Shown here one piece after another: positions 19,032 through 34,000 of a DNA stretch of 64,000 nt. The stretch covers positions 310,001 to 374,000 of the forward strand of contig WNNJ02003440.1 in assembly GCA_012934845.2 (NCBI GenBank), given 5' to 3'. Origin of the DNA: Pomphorhynchus laevis (Eukaryota > Acanthocephala > Palaeacanthocephala > Echinorhynchida > Pomphorhynchidae). The position numbers and the translations under genes were made by a program. Position 1 is the stretch's first letter. Each line of letters starts with the position of its first letter. The notes beneath the pieces are model-generated. The model had not been told where the DNA came from, did not search any database, and saw nothing but the letters and a program-made list of their open reading frames with translations.

Positions 19032-22000
19032 CTAATGGAAATAACTCATTAAATTATAAAATATGTGTGCATTAGGGTAATCAGGTAACGCTCCTGTTAT
19101 AAGTGTTCATTGTATAAATTAAATTTAAGAAATTTAATCATAAAATATTTCAAGCGTCGCCTACATACGGATCGGGGAGAACGATTAATGTGCTCAGAGT
19201 AAAATAACTTACGCGATCAAGATGATGCTCTTTTATATATCCATCTCCTTGTATTATAAACATAGATATTCCGTCTATCCATCTAAATTAAGTTACACAA
19301 CAAAATATAACTAAGATATAAGCCGATCAAAGTACCTTTTATCTATTTCGGTAGGTCGTTGTTTGTTTAATGAATTAAGTCTCCAGTAACACGGGAGTTT
19401 TACTGCCAGAAAATTACCTATAGGAATGCTCGATATTCTCCATCTGATTTTGACGTGCTGATCCTCCGCAATTGCTGACAAAAGATTAACTTCAAGACCA
19501 ATTTGCCCAAATTTGGCCTTCATTCTCAATTTGCTAAGTTCACGAACGTAGCTTTTTATTCCCCTATTATAATTTAACTTTTTACTACGATAAATAATAA
19601 TTGATAATTAAGAGAATATAGTTATTAGTCAAAGCGAAAATCAAAGTCATATATTTTATCAAATATAATATATATTATCTAAATATATTTATATATTTTA
19701 AATATATTTTATCATATATTTTAATCAAGGTCATATATATTGTCTAAAACATATCAACCGTAAAACATCCCATACGGGGCAACAGGTTTTCAAGTCCTGA
19801 CATCTTTTATTGCGTTGAGCCATGACTACTCGTAATCGTAAGGACATTGACACTGCCTATGCCAATTGTGCAGATAACACCTGTCTTAAGTGATAAATAT
19901 TAAAATAATAATATTATTAAATATTATTAATAAATCTATCTATTATTAATTCATCAATCATATTATTAATATTAATGATATATTATTGATATATTATTGT
20001 TCTGATTGCTTATCAGCGTCTCGTTGTGCTAACCGGATCAATTCATCCTAATCTACATTAAAATGTTTGCAGAATTCTTTACTTACTTCAACTCAATTTC
20101 TAACATCTGTAAGCACCTCATCTCAGACCGATTCTTTAAGTGATTCGACGGCAGAGGATGCACTTTGTGGCATTTCGAGCGCTTTATCTAGTGATTTGCG
20201 AGTTCGTGGGGTTTCCACGTCAGATTGTCAAAGGGAGATATACGATATATCAAATTATGTTTCCTTAGATATTAAATGTACGAACTCTGGGTGCCTTCTT
20301 AGATCCTATGTTAAAGTACCGCGAAGCATTATTAGGGAGTTTTTCTTGCAAGAGTTTCTTTGTGGTTTTTGTGCAGCTAAGCAAATGGAAATCTTGCGTA
20401 ATTCTTTAGTACTAGCTAATATCAAAATAGACAATCGTGTGAAGCAAATTGATAGCTTTCGTGATACGCGGTCAAACAGAGCTGGACAATCTGCTAACTT
20501 GCAGATTGATCAAAAACGTATGTTCGCAAGCGTTGTACGCAGGGAGGTAGCTCGTTCTGTACTGGCTACTTCATAGATTGATAAAAATAATGCACCTCTA
20601 GAATATCTTCAGGAGCAAGACCGTCATAATAAGAGAGCTTCCAATGTTCTTATAAAAGGTCTTTCAGAATCAGTGAATGAATTGGTGTCTGTAAAGGAGT
20701 TGTTTGACAGTGTTGGGGTTGTGTTAACCATTACACACGTTTGGTTTATCGGCGTCTCATAGCTAAGTGTCAAGACTCGCCACCGTGGCTAATAGTAACG
20801 ACTGATGAGATTACGACCAATAATCTCCTCTCCAGAGCCTGGAAGTTGAAAGATAATAATAAATTTTCTAGAGTATTTATCTCGGCAGATATCTCGCTTG
20901 CTGAACGTGAAGCATATAGAGCTCCACGTGTTGAACTACGTGATAAGCGTACAGCGAATCCCCGACAGCATTACATTATTCGAGGAAATAGAATAGTGAA
21001 GGTCCATCAAAAATCAAATATGAATGAAAAGTTAACAAAGCCGGTAGGCTCTAACGAGACGATATGACTATCACAAAGTTCACAAAAAGTTTCCGTATCA
21101 GAAAATACAACACTGTTGAAACTTGTGCTTCATAACGTGGAAGGTCTCCAATGTCTTATACGAGAAGGCGTGTCAACTTATTTTTTGCGGTTTGATGTAG
21201 TAGTACTTTGTAAAACTCTTTATACATCCAGAGTCTCGCTACCGGGACTGTATACATTTGACATAACTGCGAGGATAGGTCCTCGTGGCAGACCGTATGG
21301 CGGTGTTCTTGTGGCTATTAATAAGTCTTTTTGTAATTGGCCTTGTCATTGCTCGGATAATGCAATTTGCCTATGGACTCCCTTTCTAGTTATTATTGGT
21401 TGCTATTTTAGCCCTTCTATTTCCGCTCCCGACATTATAGATGAACTTTCTCAGCTAATTCAAAAAGCTCCGACTTCTACACCTATGGTCATAGCGGGTG
21501 ATTTTAATGCAAAATATTAACACCCCCTTCCAATACAGTTACAACTTCTTGTAAATTATTTGTTGGATTTGAATTTAGTAATTTACGCTCCGATGGAGGG
21601 TTGGTCTTATGAATCTCATAACAGGAAAATTTGTATAGATTAAATTTTCGCAAATTTAGAAGTACGCAATTATCGATTAGATCTCAACTCAGAGTGGTCA
21701 CTGCGTAGGAAACATAAACCTTGTACAGCAATGCTTAGAATACCTTCCAAAATTACGTTCGATAGGGTAGAATATGTCTTACAATGTTATTCGCAATTTT
21801 CTGTTATCTGCTTGTTCTTGCTTACCACGTCGACCATTAAACTCAAAAATAAATCATAAGCCAACTTATCTTTTAAAACTTCAAAATACTATAATAGCTT
21901 AAGGAAAGAAGGATCGCTTTAGCGTATTGAATCTGAATAAATACAGATATCTTTGTTGCGAATACTGCAAACTTGTGTCAGAATGGCGGGACTAACAGCA

Positions 22001-25000
22001 ACGAGCTGATGAGAATTACACTATTGCTGTAACTGAGAGGCAACCTTTAAAAAATTAAAGCCACATAGCTCCCAAATAAGTAATCGCATTTCACTAAAAT
22101 CATGGTCAAACCATATAAATTCAATTCGCTATGTTGAAAATCAGCAAATACTTTACCAGTCAGGTCCGATTATCAGGTTAGCTGAGCTTGACTCAGATCC
22201 AATTAATAATCCGTTCACAGTTGAAGAGATTAGATCGGCCCTTGATACCATGGTTAATAATAAAGCAGCGGGACCTGATGAAATTTGTGTGGAGCACTAA
22301 AAGTCAACGTTTTCAATCCTGTCTCTACATTGGTATCAGTTATTTAATTGTTTTCTTTTTGGAAAGCCTATACCGTCATCATGGCGAGAGGGTGTATTGA
22401 AGATATTATATAAAGGAAAGGGTGACATGATCTCTCCGGATTAATATCGGGGGATTGCTTTACTGAATCATTCCTATAAACTTTTAACATGTGTAATTGC
22501 GAAGCGTATTCAGTGTTTTCGTTCAGTATGTCTCCTTCCAGAACAAATTGATTTTCGGAGAGGACGACCTACGACAAACGCTTTTAATATTATTCGAAAT
22601 CGCATTGTTTCGTCGTTTAAATTCGATAAGCAACTTTATACCATTTTTGTAAATTTTGCCAAAGCATTTGACTCTATAAATAGGTCGCTGCTGTTATCTA
22701 ACTTAACTTGTAAGGTTGGTATTCATGGTAGGTTGCTTTCGCTATTGTACGGTATTCTACAGGAAAATACATTGAGAGTGTATGACGGCCTTAACTATTC
22801 ACCACTGATTATCGCAAATCGAGGTGTGTTACAAAGCGACCCCAGATAACACAATCAGATAACAAAAAACAAACAGAGACGACTCACTTTGATAGGAAAA
22901 TCAGCGCGCTTCCAATCATCATTTTATATCGAAACGCTCAAAACTAGTTTAAACTGCAAGACACTCAAATGTTCCCGGGGAACAACGGACTTACTCTGGA
23001 TTGCAACAAGGAAGTCAAGGTACTTTCAATAGTTAATTCTGGTTCAACTGAGCAAGTAAGTGACTTTTCGATTGTTGATTCTGAAAAAGGGGAACTTCCC
23101 CCAATACAAAGGCTACATAATCTGGCATTTATTACTTCGAGCAAGCCAGTGGAAAAACATCATTTATTCAATATATTTTTAAGAAACTTTGTGCTTGACT
23201 ACCCTGGGAGGGTAGTATTTAACAATTTAAAAATTCTAACTAATTCTATAAGAGTCTCATTCGCCACTCACGACCTGATGAGGGCATACCAGAAATACTT
23301 TGAAAAATTTTTGTCCCAATTAGGGACTCTAGATCTCAAGCCAATTCAGGCAACACTAAAAATGAATAACTTTCCCTCATTTTTGGAATCTGCTGATTTG
23401 GAACAGCTTAAGAAGATTTTCAAACTATCCTCTGTCAGACCTCTACGTTCCAAATCGGGTGAGGCTCTACCTGTGGCTTTTGCCATGTGCGACCTTGATA
23501 ATGGTCATATTCTATATTCAAATTCCTTAAACCCTTTTATGGGTTACAATATTCGATTTACGTTGATTGAATCCAATAGCTGGACTTTTCCGCATTGTAA
23601 CTGTTGCCATAAATGGGGGCATTGGGCCTCCACTTGCAAGGAAGAAAAAAGATGTGGGGTGTGCTCGAATACTATGTGTTCCTCCCTGCTGAGTGATGAC
23701 AGATGTGTCGTTAATCCTCATTGCAACAATTGTGGCGGAGACCACCCTGCGTGGTCCCGTCGTTGTCGCTTATTCAAAGAATATAGGAACCGACACATTT
23801 CCGCTTCACCATCAAACAAGACTTTTTCCAAAGTTACTTCTGATTCAAATACTATTGACAGAATGTCCAATAAAGATATTCTTTATCTCTTAGATACTAC
23901 TAAGAAAACAATTCTCTCTCAAATTCAGCAAATGATGGCACCCATGCTGGGAGCGTTCCTTGCAGCTCCTTCGATTCCGGCAGCTGCCGATATTCCGAAA
24001 TCCAAGAAGAGGGGAGCTTCCGCCCGGACCGTCCCACCTATTAAGATTGGTAAGCTCCTTTATGGCCTGGGAGATGAAGATATTGCCCAGGGAGGACTAA
24101 CCCATGATAGAGCTAGTGGTGGGAAGGGCAACCCTCCCACTCCTGGCTCTGTCTAGGTTGGCTTCTCCCGTTCCAACTAATCTATCACAATGGTGAGTAA
24201 GCCCGAGCCTTTTTCACTGAATATTCTTCAGTGGAATTCGGGAGGTGTTTCTGCCCTTAGGCTTCTATCTGGTAGAGACGCGGATGTTATAGTCCTTCAG
24301 GAGACGCGGTCTATCCGTCTCCCCCAGGACATTACTCGATTTATCCCTAAGCACATTTATTCCCACTATACTCCGTATATAACCCCTCCTCACTCCTCTT
24401 CTTCTCAAGGACTCTTGACCTTAGTTAAATGCTCCTTAAGATCCTCCCTCATTTTGAACTACTCGTGTCCTGCCCTGTCTTGTTTAGTTATAACACTCGT
24501 CAAGAACGGTAAACGCCTCAGTCTAGCCAACGTCTATATTCGCCAGGAGAGATTCACAAGAACTGTGATCTCCTCGATGGGATAATTGATGGCGGCTACG
24601 ACATGGTACTAGGTGATTTCAACGACAGAACTGGTCGTTGGATTAATGCAGCACTCCGCAGAGCCAGGAACGGTTATCTTATTCATAAACCACCCTCACC
24701 CTCCTTTCATTGCACATCAACGAATTCACTCCTCGACTTATTATTGCTCCATGAGAAGTGGTTGCTTAAACCCTTCTGCACGGAGCAATCGCGGCAACAT
24801 CTGTCCACCTCTCATGACCTGATTCGTTGGCGGATAGAAGAGGATTCTCTGCTTCGTAGAAGATTCCACTTTGATCCCATCAGAGTGGCTTTCTTCCAAT
24901 CAGCTATCCAACGCTTCCCCCGAATTGGCAATGAGAGTTTAACCAAATTTAATTCCTATCTCTCTTCGCAAGCCACCGCGTTATTATCGACTACCTATAA

Positions 25001-28000
25001 AGGTCGCATTTTCAGTCCCACTCCGACAAAACTCAGGGTCCTGGCCAAACTGCTGCATCTCCCTGACCTCTATTCTTCTGCCAAACATACGCTCTCGAAA
25101 GAATACTGGCGTACATACTGGTTCCAGCTGAGTAAGGATAAGTCGAGCATTGCTCGTCTTAACCCTTCTCAGTCTTCCTTCTGGACGATATTCAAGAAGG
25201 AGAAGTTTGTTTGTTGGAAGGATAGAGCATCTGGGTGGATCGGAAGTATTGGTCTTGATAGAGTTTTTGAGGAGTCTTTATCCCTACACAACTATGGAGC
25301 CACTCAATCACCGCAACCAATCCCGCCTTGGGGGACTTCAGGAGTAGAGATATTTCTGTTCCAGATATACTCAATGCCTGGGGGCCTCTTCCGGGCACCT
25401 CCAAAACCGTCGCTCCACTCTCTTCTCGTGTCTGTCAGCTTTTGACAGCTGATCAAAGGGAGGTGGCCATCACAATCCTACTAGCCACCCCATCCGATGT
25501 GGCCGGCATCAACGTTAGCCGTAGAATTTTTATTCCTAAAAAATATCCGGTCTCATGTCCGAAAGACCTGCGGCCCATTTCGATTCAGAATTCCCTCATA
25601 TCGATCTACGAAAAAGCGCTTGCGCGTAGAATCCGCGATCATTTAAGTAGGCGTAACTTAATCCCACCTGGTTTCCATGGGTTCGTCAAAGGTCGCTCGG
25701 TCCATTCAGCAGTAGGTGAAGTGCATCAGTTCTGTCGAGAGAATAGCAATCAACTTGCTGCGGCTGTTTTCCTTGACTTTTCTGCTGCATTTGACCGCAT
25801 CTCCATACCTTTTGTTATCTCTTCTCTCAGGTCCCTCGGGTTGCCTGCGAGAATTGTTAACAGGGTGGAGGTACTGTTGTACACCAAGCGATTTTATTAC
25901 GAAGACGACCCTGATGCGCGTCAGTTCTACCCTATTACGGGTGTGCCTCAAGGTTCCCCTCTTTCTCCTATCTTGTATCTTGCTGCATCCATAAATCTCT
26001 TCAAAATATTTAAACAGCGTGATCAACGTCTAGTGGTGTACGCTGATGACACCACAGCCCTGTTCTCTGGACGCAGGTGTAAGGACGTAGTCTCTAACAT
26101 CAGCCGTTTCTTTTTAAGATTAAAAGACCAGTTACCCAGGTCCAATCTTACTCTAAACTCCTCCAAATCGCAGGTGGTTGTCTTTCATGGCTCCCCTGCG
26201 ACGAATAAAAAGCTTAAGAGACTAGCACTCTCTGCTCTAGCTTCCTTATTTGCCTCTGATCCACTCCCTACCTTCACAATTCGAGTAAAATACCTGGGGT
26301 TCACCGTTTCGGTGAACTGGTCGGCGAAAGCTGACCTGGATAGACTTAAACGTGTCCTGAAGAGAGCTAGTTGGGCTCTGAAACGAGCCCAGCATCTGTC
26401 GTTGAAAGGGAAAACTTAGGTGCGCCTCTGGGGCACCTGGGCTATCTCGGGATTAGTCTTCTTCTCCAGAGGACGTCCCCCAGAGCAAAGACTAAGGTTT
26501 CTTAAGCTCCTCATCTCTCGCTTACCCAACATAGTCCGCTCCGACTGGTCTCTTCGGGAGGTGAAAGATCCCGGGTCGTTCAGTCGGAAAGCGGCGTGTT
26601 GGATTGGTTGGAGGGCTCAGATCCCTGTGGATTTGAGGCCATAATTACTGGGAAGAAAGAAGTTGATAAGGTTACGAAGATGTTGACTGTTTTTTTTTAT
26701 TTTGTACTAACTGACTTGACCGACTTGCATTTTGTTTGATTATTAATAAAGTCTTTATTATTACAAAGCGACCCTTTAAGTCCTCTTCTCTTTTGATTAT
26801 TTCTAATGGATCTCCCTACTAAGCTGAGAGAAATTAACGGCGATACAACTTCAATACTGCATGCTGATGACTTAGCAATTGTGTGCTCTGATATTAGTTC
26901 CGGACACACCGCGTTGGACTTTCTATTTGCGTATTGTAAAGATAATGAATTGTTGATTAATATAAGAAAAACAAAAGTGATAAAATTTTGTAGAGGCGGC
27001 CGTCTATGTCGGTCTGATCAACTTTTTATAGACAATGTACAACTAGAATTTTGCTCTAATTACACATATCTAGGAATCTTAATGACGTCAAGATGGTCAT
27101 TCACTTCTCATATTCAAAACAAATGCGCAAAGATAGTAGGTGCTACCTCAAGAGTCGCTAATTTATGAGCTTTATCTTTCGAAGGTGCTCTACATTATTT
27201 TCAAATAATGTTACTCCCTCGCTTATTTTAAGATTATCATCCTTCTGGCCAGACCTGAAATCATCCAACTTTAGACAAATCGATAACTGCCAGACTCGAT
27301 ACATTAAAAGAATAGTCGGGGTTTCACCGAAGTGCTCTGGCACTATCATAGGATTCCTAACAATTGCAAAATCATGCTCGATATATAAGAGATCTTTTTA
27401 ACCCATCTCACACCCATGAATTTCTTACAAATATTCAAAATCTTGAAAGTACGACCGCACTTTTAGACCCTGAGTATGAGTTAACTCATGTTGATACTCA
27501 AGTGAATTGGAGAAATCCCTTTTATAGTAAGAGATCTCTTATTTGCCGTGCATCATTACATGGATATCACGCTAAAATGTGTGTGAAACGCGTAATGATT
27601 CATGAAAGATCTTTGACTTGTAATTGTCTTTACTGTTCTGAATGTTGTCAATCACTTTTTCACGTCTTTACATGTGTATACTTATCGAAATTATCACTCA
27701 GTAGTATTGACCGGTTAGCATGTCCATAACCTAAATTTGATTAGGTTTAATTTAATTTGGTTATTTGATATTCAACAATCAATTATTTTGAATGTTTATT
27801 GCAGCATTTTTATTCAATTTTTCCAATTTATTTGCAAATCTGTTTGTCCTTATTTGTTTGACCCAAGCTGAAAGACAAAGTGGTCTTAATAAATCTCAAC
27901 ATTAATATTATTGATAGATATTAAAATAATAATATTATTATTTAAAATAATAATATTAAAACCACAGAACAATACACATATAGATACTCCAATGTGTTCT

Positions 28001-31000
28001 ATTATTGAGAACTCAGTAAACTTTAAAACCAATCACGATCTTCAATCGATGTATTAGATAATGACAATATATATGTTCCCATAGAACTCAGAAAGATAAT
28101 TTAGTAAACATTACAGAGCCAACAAACTCTGAATTAGATTAAAATGTAACGTTGGCTTCAAAGACTCCTTTTATCGCTAGATCCTCTAAACTTGATGGTG
28201 GGAGATCACATGTCGTAGGAACGTTTATGAATTCATCTAGAAAATTGTCGTATCGCGACAAGAGTAAATCGCCGTACGCATCATCAACTAATAATATTCA
28301 CCAATCAGCAGATTCATCACTGCTGCCTATGTGTGATTCTATTGATCGAGCTGCAAGCAAACCGCATCGTTTTCCTTCAAGGACACGTTGCGTCATGATA
28401 AGGGGATTACATGAATCTACATCAAAAAACATCGAAGTAAGGATAGGTCATGATATTGGATCTGCTAGAAAACTCATAATGTCTCTTTTTGAACCAAGTG
28501 AGCAATGCATAAAATTAATTACAAAGAAATCGTAATTAACGTGGTAATTAGAATGAAGCGAGGAAATACGCAAATATCACAGAATGATAAACCTAGGCTC
28601 ATAAAGGTAATATTCGAAGATAAACTGCATGCTGAAGCAACTTTTCGTTGACGCGAGAAACTAAAATGGACAGAAATTGCCCTGTTTCCTGATAGATCCT
28701 ATGACGATCGTAAAAAATTACGGAATGCTAGGCAAGAATTAATCGAAAGAACGAGCATGGGTGAAGAACACTTAGAAATTCAGAATTTTCGGGTGGTCAA
28801 GGCGCGATGCAGAGTTCGTTGGAAAAGAGTTAACCTTGTAAGCTCATGATATATAAAACGTGCATACGCCTTGTTACACAGCAAAATGATCATACCTTTT
28901 CTTATCCTACTATTTTTCTGACAAATTCACAGAGCCTTCCTAATAAGATGGATCATTTATCTATAATGTGCAGTGTTTATTCTCTTGATATTCTATTAGT
29001 GACAAAAACGTGGTTTAACAACGGGACTTCACAAGAACGTAATATTCCCGGATTTCTAAAGCCTTTATCGGCTCACAGAAGCAACCGGAGAGGTGGCGGG
29101 GTATGTGTTTACGTTAGAAATAGTGTAAATGTGTCAATCATTGAGATTAGCTCATACATAGGAGACCATATAGAATACTTAGTCTTAAACTTCTGTGAAA
29201 CTATAATAATAAGAAACTTTCTGCTACTTGTAGTAATTCCATATTATCCTCCATCTGCCGATAAATCACAAGCTTTTGAAAAACTTTCAACGTTAGTTAA
29301 CGAATTTTTATCAAACCACAGATACGTTTAAATCGCTGGGGATTTTAATCAGCTAGATTTCGATGCTTATGCACATCAATTAGGTTTTATCCAACTTGTA
29401 GACCAGTATTCCTCAAACTTTTTTTGTCAGCCGCCCCCTTTGAAAAAAACAATATTTATTATGGACCCCCTGATATAAAAAAATATATTAATAAAAATTC
29501 TGATTTACTTATAGTTTATTTTAAGCACGATCTCTAAAATAATAGTTTGCGTTAAGTGTTTAATGAGACGGATGTATCTGGTGCGAGTCTACCAGGGTTT
29601 TGATTTTCGGTTCTATATTAGTTAATAGAAGTCTTAGATTGCCTCTCTGAACTATTTGAAGACGATTTATTTTCTTTGACAAAAGATTTGTAACTGCGCT
29701 AAATCCTCTTTCGACCAGATATGACGTTGGGAAGGCAATCAAAAACTTCTGAACGATTGCCCATGTTTCAGGATAACTTTGTTGAATTTTATTTTGCAAC
29801 CAAAATTGTTGATAGCCGCTTTTGAATTTGAATTGACTGTTCTGGTTCGAGTCTTGATGGGGGCTATTTTTAATATTTCTCAAAAACAACCCCAATTTCC
29901 CTTCAAAAATAGCATGGGGTCGCCTGTGGCATGGGGTCGCCTGTGGCATGGGGTCGCCCCTGGCGCGCCACAATAAATTTATACACGTATTGTGATTTCA
30001 GTAATATTATAGCGATTTGTGTTATGTTTTAAAAGGGTATTTTAAAATGAAAACTAAAAGGATAAATTTTAATTGGCTATTTCGTGCTTACTTATAATCT
30101 TAAATATGTGTTGTTTATTTGTAATGAAGATGAAATTTACATTTTTTTCACCGACCCCCACCTCTCTTTCATGGACCCCCTTTTAATCAAAAATTCTCTA
30201 CCGCCCCCATGAATCGTCAAACAGGCCCAAAGGGGGCGCTACGAACCACTTTGAGAAACACTGTTGTAGACTTTCCAACCCGCGGAAAATCTACACTTGA
30301 CAAAATTTATCTTAATATCGATGCTTACGGATTTGCTGGTATTAAGTGTGCGCCTGTATCATCATCCGAACATTTGACTGTAATTCTCAAACCTATAAAC
30401 TCAGTTAAGCGTACAGTTTTATCTCGTCGTGTAGTTCAGGATCGCCGTGAACATCATCTTATTAAGCTACGTAGTTAATTACTTAAATGGTTCTCTCACC
30501 CAGAAAACTGTAACGTTATTTCTCTTGATGCAATAACATCGACAATATGTGACTGTCGAAAATTGCATACCTGCAAAGACCATAACTCTTACAAATCGCG
30601 ATCTTTATTGGATATATCATGTTCTAAAAGAGCTTCAACTGCGCCTTGATGATGCATATAAACATAAAAATCACCATTACTTTAATGAACTAAATAGGAA
30701 GCTTTCATTAAAATTACAAAAGCGCGTCAATCTTTCGTCTCAAAACAATTAAGCAATACATCTTCAAAGTTATTTTGGAAAAATGTAACAGCATTACGTG
30801 GTCATGTTTCTCAATCCAACCTTGTCACTTCGGACAATAATAATCTCTCTGATACACTCGACAGAATAAACGTATCTCTTATTTACAATTCCGAATGCAA
30901 AAGAAGTATCGAGCATATTATACCTATCAATGTAATTAACTCCACCGACGACTGTATCGTATCTTCCAAAGAAGTACTGAGGGATATAAATAGTTGAGCA

Positions 31001-34000
31001 ACAAACAAAGCCAACGGTCCGGGTATACCAGTGTGGATAGTAAAATATCTTGGTGATATCTTGTCGCAACATTTATCAGTAGCATTTACACAGATCTTTC
31101 AAACTGGAATCGTACCCGATTGCTTAAAATGCACAAACGTTGTTTTAATTCCTAAACAGTCAAACCCGGTAACATCAAAATGTTTCCGTCCAATATCATT
31201 GCTATCGGCTTTAGCAAAACAAATTGAAAAGGCTTTTCGCCGTCGAATTTATTCAATATATCTAAATCGCTTAGATATCAACCAACGCGCTTTTCGCCAA
31301 CAAGACAATACAATGAATGCACTTATGAGAATTATTGTGAAAGCAGACTCGATTCGACACTTATGAGAATAAATCAGTTTGCAATCAATAATCTTGATTT
31401 ACGATCCCAAAATATAGTACAAGCACTTCAAATTGATTTGAGCAAAGCATTCGACACAATTGACAATTGTGTCTTATTGAATAAATTGGAGTCATAAGGT
31501 TTCTCTAAATGGAAACTAATGTTCATTCAAACTTACCTGTCTGGTAGAAGCCAAAGGATTGTACACAAAAACACGTTCTCTAAGGAATGTTTTTCATATA
31601 TTGGCTTACCGCAAGAGAGCTTAAATCTGTAAGCATCTTCAGAAAATTACATCTTCAGAAAATTACAATCAATTGTAATGCTCTGAGAATGCTTACAGAG
31701 ATTAATATATAATATATTTATCAATTGATAAATAATAATATAATACGTATAATAATACGGTTAGATTATATTACAAATATAAATCGTGCAAATTTGTTGC
31801 TGTATTTCAATTTTATTTTATATTAAAATAATTAAAGTGTAGAATAAAAATTTCAATAGTAACTTAAAATTTTTAATATTATTATGTTGATTTATATATT
31901 TTACTATTTTCTGCTTGATGTTATTTTTATAGTAACCTAATTTAAAATATGTATCTATTAAATTATTTAAATGATTTTGAAGAAAGCCAATATCATTACA
32001 TATTGTTGCAATTCTTAAAATTTCATTATTTAATGTATTATATTTTATATTATATGGTATGCATGAATGCTCATGCAAAAATATGTTTCTTGTAAATTTA
32101 AATATGTCATCTTTACGATATAAATTAATATTAGTTTTAGTTAATGTTAATTTAATGTTCATATCTATATATACACCTTCTTTATCATTAATATTGGTTT
32201 TGTTAAGAATAAGGCTTTCTGGATAAATGTGCTCACTAATTGAATAAAAATTATTAGAATTAAATACACATATATCATTAATGTATCGAAACATATATTT
32301 CATATATTTATATTGTTTAGATTTAGTTTTTACACAGTTATGAACAAATTCATATTCTATAAAGTTTAAAAAAGGGTCAGCTATAATTGGGCTACTATTA
32401 CCATCCATTGGAACACCTTTTACTTGTCTAAATATAAGATGTCCCTACTTTTAAATAATTTTGATTTATCAAAATATTTAAGGATTCTATTAATTCAATT
32501 TTATCCATATATTTATATTTACTTGTTGATTTAATTTTTGTTAGATAGGCGTTATAATTATTATAACATATATATGTATATCTTTTTCCGAATATAAGGT
32601 TAATTAATTTTACTAACGCTTCTTTAATATCTACTAAATCTAGATTTATATAAAGCGTATTAAAATCCCGAGTAATTATATTTAAAGTTTATTCTTTTGC
32701 TCTATTTATATTTACTTGATGGTTTAATTTTTATTAGATATGCGTTATAGATATTATAACATATATATGTATATCTTTTTCCGAATATAAGATTAATTAA
32801 TTTCTCTAACGCTTCTTTATTCTTACGATAATATCCTAACGATATTATCCTTACAGGTTTAAATAATTTTGATTTTTCAAAATATTTAAGGATTCTATTA
32901 ATTCGATTTTATTCATATATTTATATTTACTTGATGGTTTAATTTTTGTTAGATAGCCGTTATTGTTATGATAACATAAATATGCTTATACCTTTTCGAT
33001 TATAAGAATAATTTACTTTTCTAATGCATCTTGAATATCTGCTAAATCTAGATTTGTATATTATATTTTGTAAATATTCGAATATAATCGAAATATCAAA
33101 ATAATTTTGTTGACTTTCTATTATACCTTATCGTTACTGAATATTTAAAATACATATCAGGATGGATATATTTCTTATTATTTAGTCGTTATTATTTTAT
33201 AATTTAAATAATTATGTATATTTTTTATTAATAATTCAAAATCATTAATGATACAATATGACACATGTTCACAATATATAATTCACTAATATGAACAAAA
33301 TTTATCTAAGAAAAAGTCAATCGTTAAAAACCATGAAAAGTTAATAATAATTCCTAAGATCTATACAAATACCTGTGAATAGTAGGGATATTTTCAAAAT
33401 TGTTAAAAAATACAACATCCTTTGAATAAAGTCCGTAGCAGTGTATTTCTCTGAAAAAGTTAGGCAGCTAAAAAGAAAAATGTTGAAAATTAAAATTAGG
33501 AAATTCCAAATTCATCAGTATAAATTTAGTTTAGATTTAATTTAATTTATAAGGCAAATTAATTTAATTATATCAAATATTTATTTATTTTATTTATATT
33601 TTAAATAGTTGATAATGATCCATTATCGATAAAGAATTATTGTAGCTGGATCAAAGAAAAGAGTAAAAGTTTTTATTGATATGTCAATGACTTAAATAAC
33701 TCATTGATAAAGCAAGTCTCTTGATGTGGTCGACATAATAACAATTGATAATAATATTAATATTATTAAATAATATTACATAATTGAATAATTTTGCTAA
33801 TCTCTGTAAGCATCTTCAGAAAATTACAATCAATTGTAATGCTCTGAGATAGATTGGAAGATATGTTGTCGTTTGTTGATGTTCCATTTATACAGTGAGG
33901 ATGCTTACAAAGATTAGCAAAATATCAATAAAAAATTAATGCTTTTCTATGATTCAGCTTTTACAGTTCTTTATCGATAATAGATCATTATCAACTATTT

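Larger units (their letters stand above)
22843..26760 (+). mobile_element. LINE E, full-length insertion into LINE D (3918 bp)
   Basis: Bounded by perfect 14-bp duplications, so both ends are known exactly. It starts cagataacacaatcag, has about 125 bp of leader, ORF1, a 33-bp gap, ORF2, and ends aataaagtctttatta with no poly(A) tail. Both reading frames run on the plus strand, antisense to the surrounding host gene. The intact duplication and the nearly open ORFs make it the youngest retroelement in the window. A degraded relative lies at 40150-41140. Confidence 0.9.

Noticed and set aside
19150-19212. Read-through of host exon 4 into intron 4 as the true C-terminus
   Set aside because: A consensus gtaagt donor follows LDR, and a phase-matched acceptor with a nearby aataaa exists downstream; the read-through tail has no family resemblance.
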